64,000 bases of DNA, from NCBI GenBank assembly GCA_012845835.1, contig JABAKD010000011.1, positions 4,882,697 through 4,946,696 on the forward strand, given 5' to 3'. The number at the start of each line of letters is the position of its first letter. The stretch's first letter is position 1. This DNA comes from Undaria pinnatifida. Taxonomy: Eukaryota; Sar; Phaeophyceae; Laminariales; Alariaceae. Shown piece after piece: positions 43,017 through 54,100 of the stretch. A program made the position numbers and the translations under genes. The notes below the pieces were generated by a model. It did not search any database. It was not told where the DNA came from and was given only the letters and a program-made list of their open reading frames with translations.

Positions 43017-44878
43017 ACTACTACTACTGCTACTGCTACTGCTACTGCTACTGCTACTGCTACTGCTACTGCTACTGCTACTGCTACTACTACAGTAGTT
43101 CATGAGGACGCTTGCAGTGTATCTACTCGCCTGCAATCAGCCAGTCAGTTTTAGCAGCAGGCAATTTCCGAAGACTGGACGGGATCGCTGGTTGTTTTGC
43201 TTGGCACATGAAAACCACGTTTTTTTTGCCCCAACATGGCATGATGCGTTGTTTGTATGAGACGAACGAAAAAAAGGACATACTTTGCGCGCAACACACG
43301 TGAAACATGAGGCCCTATCGCGAGGGACTGCTGCTACTACTGCTGCTGCTCGAGACAAAGATGCTGCTGCTGCTGCTGCTGCTGCGGTGCGTATGAACCC
43401 AGTACTTGTACTGGCGGGGGATATAAAGCGGACGCATGTTGAGGCCGTATCATAGAGTGAGCAAGATACGAGAGATACGATGTCATGTTTTTTCAATCAA
43501 CAAAACGTGAGCGAAATAGCGATCAGGTCACGGCCGCACGAACGAGCGAGCGACCGGCTGCGAGGGTAGCGAGAGAGAAAAGCCGTGCGCGATCGCTTCC
43601 TGCCTCTACATAGTTCGGTAGGTGCTGCTTCACGGCGAGCAAGGTGCTTGGCCTACGAGTAAACTCACACTGCACGCTCCAACGACTAGCTTTTTTACCC
43701 CTGGTTCGGTCTACGAGACAGAAATAACAGGATGGCCGCCAATCTTCCAAAGAGCCACCCTATTTCGATACCGCTGCTGTACCACGTTCATACACCATCA
43801 AGCGAAACCCAGGCAGCGTACGAGAGCATACGCGAGGCGCCCGAGTGGTCTACCATGCCTACTGCTTCTTGGTGCAAGTTGCATTTGGGGTGGCGCGCGC
43901 GCGCTTGAAATTGAAACAACAGCAGTACGAGTAGTACTATTGTAGGGCGAGAACCGAAAAAGCATCGAAACAAGATTAGTCTAGCGGGTGATGTACAACC
44001 AAAATGGGACACAATCTCTCCGGACGGACGGCGCGGCTCATCTCAATGTTAGTAAGCTCCTGCAACTCCACTGAACTATCGCGATCTACGATCCTACACC
44101 AGCCAAGAGATAGGCCGCGCACGCATGGGCTCGCGCGGGCGGTGTCTGAGGAGCAGTCGCCATCGCTCAAATCGTGCGCTAGCGAGAATACCCATGGATG
44201 GAAAAATACCATACGATTTCTACATACAAGTATACGTTCTCGTTTGAACTCAAAAATACTGGATCCCAGAAAAGACCATGGCACATCCAGCCCAGACAAC
44301 ATGAAACTTCAGACAGAGTTGCGGAGCCAGGGCTACGACCCGGCACGGGGCAGAGAGGGCGCGCGCGCAACCGAGCGGGTAGAATGGTAGCGCGATTGAG
44401 AGACGTATCGAGTCACTGCTGGTTGTCATACGTGGAGACGCGCAAGCGATCGAGGATGAGAGGTAAGGCTATACCAGAATGCTCCAAGACGTGCCGTGCT
44501 GTGTGCGGTGCATCTCGTGTGTTGACGTTCAGATAAAAAAGATCGCTACCTCAAGAACGGATCAGGGATCGAAACGAGCGACGCGTGTTCGATGAGACAG
44601 CCACCTCCTGTGCCTCGCTTCAGCTTGAGCGACTGGAGGTGCTCTCAGGCGCTCGCTGCAGCAATGCCGCGGATGGACGAGACTCGCTTCATCATGAACG
44701 CTTGATTGAGCTCGATATCTTCCATGTTTTCCTGCACAGAGCACTCGGCTCTCTTACAAGGACACCAAATTCACCCAAACCTATTGCACCAGTTGAAAAA
44801 ACCCGACGAGGCTTACCTAGGGGCCACGAAGGCCTGGGCGCTGGCGGCGCATGCGATGGCGATCACGGCGGACTTCAT
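41667..44878 (-). CDS. Fucoxanthin-chlorophyll a/c binding protein, 2 exons, 218 aa
   Basis: This is a light-harvesting antenna protein of the plastid thylakoid, binding chlorophylls a and c and fucoxanthin. Exons: 44817-44878 and 41667-42261, joined in phase 2 across a 2555-bp GT-AG intron (GTAAGC, TTCCAG). Exon 1 encodes the ER-type signal MKSAVIAIACAASAQ, followed by AFVAP. The Ala-Phe junction in SAQ-AFVAP is the ASAFAP-type cleavage motif of heterokont plastid proteins, and a Ser/Ala/Lys transit region follows. Helix 1 carries EVKHGRIAMLA (76-86), helix 2 is AQIIAFIGFLELAV (129-142), and helix 3 carries ELNNGRAAQMGI (180-191). E-HGR and E-NGR are the paired chlorophyll-ligand motifs of the LHC family. 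GFWDPLGLLAD (53-63) is typical of brown-algal LHCF proteins. Length is normal for the family and no key residue is missing. Expression should respond to light, but I see no proven element. Confidence 0.97.
42985..43093 (+). repeat. (CTA)n then (CTACTG)n microsatellite in FCP intron
   Basis: TAC/CTA triplets pass into a perfect CTACTG hexamer run and back to CTA. Further CTG runs follow near 43330-43385. Confidence 0.95.
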
Positions 44879-45010
44879 CTTGGGTAGGGTTGGGGGTGTA
44901 GAGAAAAGAGAAGAGGGTTGGGGTATGTTTTCGGCTGGGAGGACAGGAGAAAACAAAGTGGGGAGGGGTTGGGCGATGACAACCCGGACACGACATGACG
45001 AAGCGAATCT

Positions 45011-45024
45011 TTACATATATCGAC
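45011..45024 (-). promoter_or_regulatory. Possible TATA-like box of the FCP gene
   Basis: On the minus strand GATATATGTAAA lies about 135-145 bp before the start codon. Between it and the ATG is a strongly pyrimidine-rich stretch that could be the transcribed leader. Position and composition are suggestive only. Confidence 0.3.
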
Positions 45025-45802
45025 TCCGACCGTCGTATTCCCGACGGAAATTACCGACCGAGACGATTTTTAAGATGTGAACAAAAGAAACCCCCGATGC
45101 CAGATCTCAGATCTCCGAAAAATTCAAGCTCGGAAAACCGAGTGCAGCACCACCTACTTACTGCTGTGTTGTGGTACAAGTTGAAAGTGGGAATCACATG
45201 GGGCAGTCGTCCTGCTCTCTATACGGAGCTGTAGCCAGGTAGCCGGGAGTCCTGGGAGGCTTCAGGGCTGTTGCAGGCGTGATTAAACACAGAGTGGCAG
45301 CAGACTCTCCCCCTCCAAAAAATTAAATGCGTGATCCTGCCAGCTCGATCCTGCTGTACTCGTCGTGGAAAAATGGTCGGTTGAAGACGAGATGGACCAT
45401 CCGTATATTTTTTCTTGTACTGTATTAAAAAAAATAGTGATAATCAATCAACCGAAGATTTTCGAGTTTTCGTTTTAGCCGCTCTATTTGGGCGGTTAAT
45501 TAATAAAAACAACGCGCGTCTATCATGTACCTGCTGCTGTGTATCTGCATGAAGTGAAAACGAATGGATATTATATACGATGGATATGATATATTACACC
45601 ACCACCACCAGTAGTTTCAGTTTTTTCGTGTGTTTACATTATACTCTGCTGCTGTTGTTGTTGTTGCACCTGGTACTCTGGACATAAAATGGACCCTCAA
45701 GGTTATTTGATACTTGTATGATATGTATAAAACCCCGTACTTGCATTGCCAAAAGGTACTACTATTACTAATATTTTAACAATATCTAATAATAATAATA
45801 AA

Positions 45803-46203
45803 AGAGCTGTGAGTCGGCAGGATTTCACGACTACTTTTAACCAAAATCGGCAGGTGGTGCCGTTAGCTAACTAAGCGAAATTTTTAGTCGGCGAGTCGGC
45901 TGTGGCGAAACTAGCTGATGGCCAGTCGACATGACATAATATGTGGACTTATTAAGTCACGCGAGCGACGCGTGAGCCAAATCTACCCCTCCCGGGCGAG
46001 GGAACCCCGCCCCAAAAAGGGCACTTCATAATGTGTATCGCGCATTTATTTATCGTTCCTTCTTATACATTGTCAAGTAGTATGGAAACCAAATTAGTCG
46101 GATAGTCGGCACCTCCGGGAAACGACTACCACCGTTATTAGTCCGACTAATGACTATTACTAGTTGGCGACTGATGAAGTCGCGCCGAATCAAACACAAC
46201 TCT
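45803..46203. mobile_element. TIR element family T2, copy 1
   Basis: It starts AGAGCTGTGAGTCGGCAGGA and ends in a diverged inverse (CGCGCCGAATC, then ACTCT). Internal boxes CTGATGGCCAG, GTATGGAAACCAAAT, GTCGGCACCT and GGGAAACGACTA are shared in the same order with 57044-57670. There is no transposase. Confidence 0.7.
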
Positions 46204-46468
46204 ACAAAGCACGACTAAAAGCAAGGTCTTCTCCGAGCGAGTCGCCGATCAATAAGCGCTTTCTTGACGGCGCAGGATCCAAGCGGCCGAATTCTGATGA
46301 GAGAAAAAAAACTAAGTCGTCGGGAAAAACTGACGACCAGGCGAAGCGGCCCGGGCCGCGGAGATGGGGGATGTGTCGGAACTGCAACACAAGTGTGTGC
46401 GACACCACTCGTGCATAACGGCGGTGGTATACTCGTACTATTACTACTGCTATTTGCTATGGTACTAG

Positions 46469-49010
46469 TGGGGTTTTAGTCCGTTTGACCACTTCCAAAA
46501 AAGGTTAACCAATAATAATACCTGACCCAAACTAAGCCTTATAACACTCTTCCCCCCTGAAACGGCGGGATAGCAGGCCGGCCGGATATAGGGGCGGACC
46601 TGTCAATATCCAAGCGGTTTCATTTCCTGGGCATGTACCGGGGAGAGTATTTTTCAAGTTCGACAAACGTTTATATTGTTCGTGGATGGTGGGATTCGAA
46701 TCCACGACCCAAAATACCCATGGTCTGTTGACGACGCCATTTGACCAGGAATTAGTGGGTATTACTTAGTCCGCTTGACCACTTGCTAAAGGTTAATACC
46801 CCCCACTAATTCCTTAATAAATAATGGCGTCGTCGGCAGGACACTGAGCCTTATAACATATACGTTCTTCCCTGTGTGTGTATCGTTGTTGCCACTGCTA
46901 CTGCTATTAATACTACTCTGTACATGGGTCCCAAATGTCAGCTACATATATACGACATCATGCCATTTGCCTGTACACCTGCGTAGTATACCAGTGGCAC
47001 GCATAATTACAAATGACAGGTTGACGCCCATATCTTTTAGCCCCTCCACACCTGGCAACTCGTTTGTGGGTACAAATAACTTGACATCAGTGTACTACGG
47101 AGGCGTTTTGGGCTCTAAATAAAACGGATACGATCAGATATCAGAGCACGAAAAAAACTCCTTCTTCTTCTTCTGATAGTGCTGTTTCGGTCGTGCTAGC
47201 GCTCCAGCCAACCTCTCGTTGTTGAGGGGAACAAGAGGGGGAGTGCGCTCAGACACCGTCCCGTATGTCACAATCAGAGCCGGTTCTTATCTGACGGAGC
47301 TGCGAAACCACCCGCTTGTAAGTTCTTCTCCTTACCACGTCACCCTCTACCGCCCGAGCTGGAAATTTACTATTATTATAGTCTAGTGATTATCAGATAC
47401 TATATTGTGTTAAAAATACTAACAGTACAACATATTGACGCTGGCAGGTTTTGGTTTTTGGTATGTGGATCTGTTAAGGAATTGGTAGGGTATTAGTCCG
47501 TTTGACCACTTACAAAAGGTTAACCAATAGCTTACCCAAACTAAGCCTTATAACACACTCCCCCCCTGAAACGGCGGGATACCAGGTCGGCCGGATATAC
47601 CGGCGGACCTTTCCATATCCATGCCGTTTAATTTCCTGGGGATACCAGGGAGAGTTTTTTTCAAGTTCGACATGGGGAAAATCTGAAAAGTTTATTATTG
47701 TGGATGGTGGGGGTCGAACCCACGACCCAAAAACCCATGGTCTGTCGACGACGCCATTTGTTAAGGAATTAGTGGGGTATTAGTCCGTTTGACCACTTGC
47801 AAAAGGTTAACCAATAGCTTACCCAAACTAAGCCTTATAACACTTTCCCCCCCTGAAACAGCGGGATAGCAGGTCGGCCGGATATACGGGCGGACCTGTC
47901 AATTATATCCAAGCGGTTTCATTTCCTGGGGATACCAGGGAGAGCTTTTTTTCAAGTTCGACATGGGGAAAATCTGAAAAGTTTATTATTGTGGATGGTG
48001 GGGATCGAACCCACGACCCAAAAACCCATGGTCTGTCGACGACGCCATTTGTTAAGGTATTAGTGGGGTATTAGTCCGTTTGACCACTTGCGAAAGGTTA
48101 ACCAATAGCTTACCCAAACTAACCCTTATAACAGATCCATGTGCGCAGCTTACTGGTGGTGTTCTCGCTGGGAAGGTGGTGCCTCTTGTTCGCCGGTGGT
48201 CACGAGTGGTGCAGAGTGCGTTTATCAGCAGTCGTGTGTTGAGGAATTAGTGGAGTATTAGTCCATTTGACCACTTGCAAAAGGTCAACCAATAGCTTAC
48301 CCAAACTAAGCCTTATAACACTCTCCCCCCCTGAAACGGCGGGATACCAGGTCGGCCGGATATACGGGCGGACCTGTAAATATCCAAGCGGTTTCATTTC
48401 CTGGGTATTCCAGGAAGAGTATTGAGTTCGACATGGATAAAGTCTGAAAAGGTTTATTATTGTAGATGGTGGGATTTGAACCCGCGACCCAAAAAAACAT
48501 GTCCTGCCGACGACGCCATTTGTTAGGGAATTAGTGGGGTATTAGTCCGTTTGACCACGTGCAAAAGGTTAACCAATAGCTTACCCAAACTAAGCCTTAT
48601 AACACGTGTTCATTTTCGATCGTCAGCACAGTGTTATAAGCTTGGCTTAGTTTGGGTAAGCTATTGGCTAACGTTTTGCATGTGGTCAAACAGACTAATA
48701 TCCTCCACTATTTTCCTAACAAATGGCGTCGTCGACAGACCATGGTTTTTTGGGGCGTGGGTTCGAATCCCATCATCCACAACAATAAACTTTTACGACT
48801 TTCCCCATCTCGAACTTGAGAAATACTCTCCGCGGTATCCCCAGTCCTGAAACCGCTTGGATATATTGACACGTCCGTCCGTATACCCGGCCGACCTGCT
48901 ATCCCGCCGTTTCGGGAGGAGAGTGATATAAGGCTTAGTTTGGGTAAGCTATAGGTTAACATTTCGCAATTGATTAAACGGACTAATACCCCACTACTTC
49001 CTTAACAACA
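46469..49010. mobile_element. Cluster of ~290-bp tRNA-derived SINE-like repeats
   Basis: Copies lie at 46469-46745, 47473-47765, 47761-48055, 48052-48133 (partial), 48240-48525 and 48522-48605 (partial), with an inverted copy at 48640-49010. Shared boxes are GTATTAGTCCGTTTGACCAC, ACCAATAGCTTACCCAAACT, CCTGAAACGGCGGGATA and GGTCGGCCGGATATAC. On the minus strand of the direct copies, TGGCGTCGTCGACAGACCAT then GTGGGTTCGATCCCCACCAT looks like a tRNA A box and B box. Neighbouring copies abut through the shared words TTAAGGAATTAGTGGGGTAT, so the cluster may have grown by unequal exchange or targeted insertion. Confidence 0.85.
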
Positions 49011-49825
49011 GAACATCCATATTGCGGTAGTTTGCCACATACATGCCAGGTACATGCCAGGAACAAATTCCGCGAAAAGTAGCAGTGCACGCACATGGTG
49101 TTTGTTATCGACTTGGCGTAACGCCGTAGCCTCCTTGTTATAATCGTTCCTATACTGTAGACAGTATCAATAGGCGACGCGTTCTCCGATAGGGGGGCAG
49201 TAGTACTTTCCGGCCAAAAGCTTTCTGACCAACAGGAACTATCTAGGCTTTTCACGGGCCACCTGGCCCGGTCCGCGGGTCGGGCCAGAATGGTTTCAAA
49301 CACTCGTGGGTCGGGTCACAAGGTGATGGAAACCTCACGCGTCAGGTCGGTTCGGGTCAGGAGGTTTTTTAAACCTCACGAGTCGGGTCGGGGCACCCAG
49401 ACCCGATCCTACCCGCGAGAAAGGATCCGACCCGTGATTATCCTAGTATCGTTGAACTACCGTTTGTATTTCGTCGTTTTTTTGTTACAAACCTACCTGG
49501 TGGAAGAGGTCAACGGGGTTTTGTTCATCGGGTTTTCGTGAATATTTTTTTGCACACCTTCAAATGAATCAGTTTTCGTTTGGATGAGGTGGGTGAGGTG
49601 TGTCGAGCTCCTTCCTAAAGCGAGAGGAGCCCCGGATAATTCAGGGTTACCTTGCCCACTGCCGTAGCACGCGTTAGGCCTACAGTACAGAACTGGCTCA
49701 ATCGTTTTCCTCTTAAGGGTCGCTTGCTTCGTGTTGGCGGTGCTCGTTCCTTGCCTCGGATCGCAGGCATTCCTCTCTGCATGCGAGTCTCTACGGTATG
49801 GAGAAATTCGAAAGGAACACAGCGC

Positions 49826-49884
49826 CATCGGAATTAGCGTGGGGAGAATGATACCTGTGGACGGGGGACTCTTCGACATGCCAC

Positions 49885-49981
<97 letters not shown>

Positions 49982-50119
49982 CAGTAGTAGCCATCGAAAT
50001 TAGCGTGGGGAGAATGATACCTGTGGACGGGGGACTCTTCGACATGCCACAGTAGTAGTAGTAGTAGTAGAGTAGTAGTAGTAGTAGTAGTAGCAGTAGT
50101 AGTAGTAGTAGTAGTAGTA

Positions 50120-50170
<51 letters not shown>

Positions 50171-50300
50171 GAGATTCCATCCGCAAATCGTTTTCCGTTT
50201 AAGCGTCACTTGTGTGTCGTTGTGGCCGTTCTCATCTCGGACTGCAGGCATTCCTCGCCGCACACGGTTCTCGAGGCACTATTAATAATCCCACCTATAG
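49826..50300 (+). repeat. (TAG)n tracts with duplicated flanks
   Basis: A 65-bp segment (GGGGAGAATGATACCTGTGG to CGACATGCCACAG) occurs at 49826 and 49992, each time running into (TAG)n, at 49887-49983 and 50052-50170. A further segment with ATCGTTTTCC and GCAGGCATTCCTC is shared between 49700-49780 and 50185-50260. The unit repeat-plus-microsatellite has been duplicated. Confidence 0.9.
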
Positions 50301-51126
50301 AAGGGCGGTGGCTTCGGAACTGTCAACAACGTCAGCCGCTTTAGCACCGCGCTCCCGACACGGGGAGAAGACACTTGGAGTTAGACTAGGATTATTTCAG
50401 GAGTTGGAAATGGGTGAAGAGAAGAGCGCACACGTGCTACGCTATTAATACGAGGGGTAGCGCTTTCTGGCCAATTCATTTCTGGCTGACAAACGAGGAA
50501 ACTACCCCCCCCAAAAAATGGAATATATACCGTGTGTTTTGTTTTTCTTCTGAATATACCTAGGCCATGGGGATTATCATTTTTTTCCCAAAATCAACTT
50601 CGGGGTGAATTATAGAGCCCCATGAGCGAAGAAACGAGGAAATGCCAGGTGCACCGATACCGTCGTATACTGTTGGTAGCATGCGTCGCTTTATTGACTC
50701 TTTTGACCTGGCATGCGCTCTCCGCCGACAGCCGGCGCCTCCCTTCCCACTGCCCCCCACCCCCACCCACCACCGTCTATCCCGTCTCTGCGTGGCCATA
50801 TCTACATGTTGCCTTCCCCCCCTCACTCGCGCGTGGTGCACGCAATGTCTGCCTGGTAGGTGACAAGCCCAACGTGCCCCGTATCGGCGTTATAGGGATA
50901 CAAGGGTCAATGGTCACACGACTACGGCTATGCATAGAAAGAGCACCCTCCCCACCCCCCCCGCGCGCGCGCCCACTCCGTATCCATCCCATCTCTACGT
51001 TACCATATTTGGTACCATTTACGTTTGTCGTCAACGAAAGTATCGAATGTTGTGCGAGAACTGTGTTAATACAGATCCCATCCAAGGCAAGAGCCGTGCC
51101 AGACAGATCTACTGTAGTAGTGCCAA

Positions 51127-54100
51127 CTAAGCACTGGTGGAGCCTGCATCGCTGTCTTCGCTTCCTTCCTCGTCTCCGTCGCCCCCTTCGAACGGGCGTC
51201 TCCGAAGCACCTGCAGTCACCGAAAACAATAATCCGTGGTGTATTGCAGGTTTAATTTGCTATCATACCAGGTGCTACGATAGAGATGCGGAGTAGTGCC
51301 GGTATGTGCCAAATACCGGCACTATAGCGGCAACCGGCACTACGCCGCGTATTGCCAGTACTAGTTGTTTCCATATGTGCCAAGCGACTTCACAGGCACT
51401 ATAGCGGGCAACCGGCACTACCCAACCGGCACTATAGACGGGCCTCCACTGCGGCTCTTTTAGGCCAGAATATTTCTGGCGGATAGGGCTCGTCATCTGA
51501 GGAACTACCCAAAAATCGTTGCATTTGTACTGCTGTATGATTCGTTGTGTACCGAGGTATTGGCCTTTTTCATCCGGTTGCGCTTTGGCGTTTTGCCGCT
51601 CGACACCCCTCACGCTCCTTTAGAACTGGGCATGAACGCGTTTTGGTAGGGCTATGAGTAGGCAGCATTTGACGGACTAACAACTACTTGGTACCTCATA
51701 ATCGCTACTCGTAGGCGGCAAAACCGTCTATTGATAGCTGACTTTAGTCGGCAAGTCGGTTGGACAGTTTGACCCGCTTTTTGCTTACATCAAAATTATT
51801 ATTCTTGGCCAAAAACACTAGCATCAATTTCTTCACAATATACCAGGTACCATGTATTTCAAGTGCGGGCTTCAGCTGCAGCCCATCCAATCAAAGCAGA
51901 CGAGAAGGCTGCGACCGTTTAGGAGGCACTTGTCAATATGCCCGCGTCGATTCGCGGAGAAAACATATCTTCCACCTTCAGTAAGCCTCCCATAAAGTGA
52001 GGAAACCCGGTAAGTCGGAAAGTCGGTACAGATCTCGCCAATAAGTGAACCCTCAGAAAATTAGGGTGTAGCTCTACCATCTTGTAGCACGCGTCTCATG
52101 GGAACCATTTTCCGTTAATTGCGGGGTATTTTGCAAGGTTTGGCTTGCTTTCGACGGAAATATTCGACGGCCCCATCCCCCATCCCCGGGTCCCTCCCTA
52201 CGTAATATGGGCGTACATGCACATGAAGGGGTGTACCACGATGGGTGGGTGGGCGCATCGCTGGCCCAGCACCCCCCCCCCACCCCCGATCTGGGCGCCG
52301 CGGGGAAAAGCACGCAACGCCCGCGCGCCAGGGGAGTTGGAGGTCGGGACGAGGTCGGGGTTGCCGGGGAGACAGCGACCGCGGCCTACTCGCTTCTCCT
52401 GCCATTCCGCCGCCCCCCCCCGGTCCGCCCGGGCGATAGCTGAGCGGGCCGACTATAAATCTCGGTTGCAGGCCCTGTTTTATTGGCCACTGGTAGTATC
52501 GCAGGCATATGCGTGACTCGTGGCAGCTTTTTCCTATTTCGTTACATCTTATTTTCGCTGTTAGGTAATGGTAGGTAGGAGTGGCCCGGAGTCGCGCTGT
52601 TAGTGTCTGTGCTACCGTCAGGTTTTCTCAATGGATTGGCTGGACACACAGCATCACTTCGACGTTTGCTTGGTTGTTTCGCAGCACAAGGGGCGCGCAA
52701 TTATTGCCCCCCGTTTTTAACGTACGATGCTGTGTATTGACATTCAGGTAGTCTTGTATTGGCATTCGCGGTAGGTGGGCGTGGATGAATGGCTCCGGCA
52801 CCTAAATCATCGCCAGACTGGCGTGCGGCTTATTCTACCCTCAATTCCACAGCTTTCCGCCGACGGACATCGGTGGGTGGGCACATGGGCGATTCTCAAC
52901 CCCTCGCCCACATTGCCTGTTTGGGCAGACGTATTTAGGAACCCGATGCAATGGCCGCTCCGGCGGTTGGGTTTCCGTGGCACGCCCCGGCGTGGGACGC
53001 CGGGGCGGGTGGGAGCGTGTTCGTGCCGGGTTTTGTGCGCGAAATCGAAGCGTTTCGGGTCGAAGTCGTCCTGCAGGAACACCCACTCCGTGACGAGCTT
53101 GTATCATGCTGGTGTTCGGAACATGGAACAAGCAGTACCGAGGTACCATGTATGTTTTACGGTGACCGCTGTTGCTCTTGCGGGGAGAGCTTATCAAACC
53201 AGTGACGGTGCTTCTAAGCGAACGCAAAAGTAGGCTAATCCTAATTGATTTACCACACCCGCCGGTCCTTCACCTCGTGCACGTTACTGTATGGTAAATT
53301 TTTTAATGAAGTTTGGGTGAGACGACGACCTCAGTCCGGTAGCCGATACAGAGTATAAGAAACAATGAAAGTATGGGTAGGCCCACCGGCTGGGGGAGGA
53401 GGCCTCATCTAATCCAGTACTTACTTTAAATGATCGGTGAAGCCGCAGAAGAATACTACAGTAAAATCGGGTTTCCAGAAAATGAGGCCTCGATTGTACG
53501 GAGGTGGCTCTATGATTTGGAACCGGTGAATTACTTGGAGAATCTAGGCCACATCGATCATTGTGCCTGTTTCCCACGAACCAAAAGTCAGAGAACATAC
53601 GTTGTAGGAGAAATACTGACCATCCCACCCACCCAGCTTATGCATGCAATAGTTGCTTGTTCAACAACCTTTGCGGACCGGAGAAGTCTGCGAGCGCCTT
53701 GCCACACTCAGCCCCATGCGGAAGCAACTTGGGATGTCTTCAAATGGATCCGAGGTTGGAACAAAGCTGTTGGATCCGGCTTGTTTGAGCCTATCTGAGG
53801 CACAGTACCGGAGCCACAATCATTGCCTTCAACCCCCGCCCAACGGGCAAGAACAAGAGGAAGCAGAAACAACCTCAGACCATCCTAGACATCCTTCGTG
53901 CTCAGTAGCTTCTGTGCCGTGTTTTTTTTAATTATCATTATTATCATTATTATTGTTATTCCAGGATTCCTGCCGCGCTGAGCGCTCAGCGCGGAGGTAC
54001 ATCCCGGGCGAGACCCTCCTGCTTCGGGGCAGGAGGCCTCATCTAATCCAATACCCACTTTAAATGATTGGTGAAGCCGCAGAAGAATTCTACAGTATTT

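Larger units (their letters stand above)
44879..51126. other. Intergenic between FCP and PGK-like gene
   Basis: The 6.2 kb hold the FCP promoter at the left end, a TIR element (45803-46203), a tRNA-derived repeat cluster (46469-49010), CGGGTCGGGTC words at 49255-49430 and (TAG)n tracts (49887-50170). A plus-strand frame from 50622 has a hydrophobic start but runs over a dispersed repeat and into the antisense of a PGK-like exon, so I do not call it a gene. Confidence 0.5.

Noticed and set aside
42988-50170. CRISPR-like array from regular repeats
   Set aside because: The regular repeats are microsatellites or SINE-like copies. There are no unique equal-length spacers and the genome is eukaryotic.
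50622-51296. 224-codon plus-strand frame with a hydrophobic N-terminus
   Set aside because: It covers a dispersed repeat also seen near 20930 and 36560, then C-rich DNA, then the antisense of the last PGK-like exon. The signal-anchor look is probably chance.
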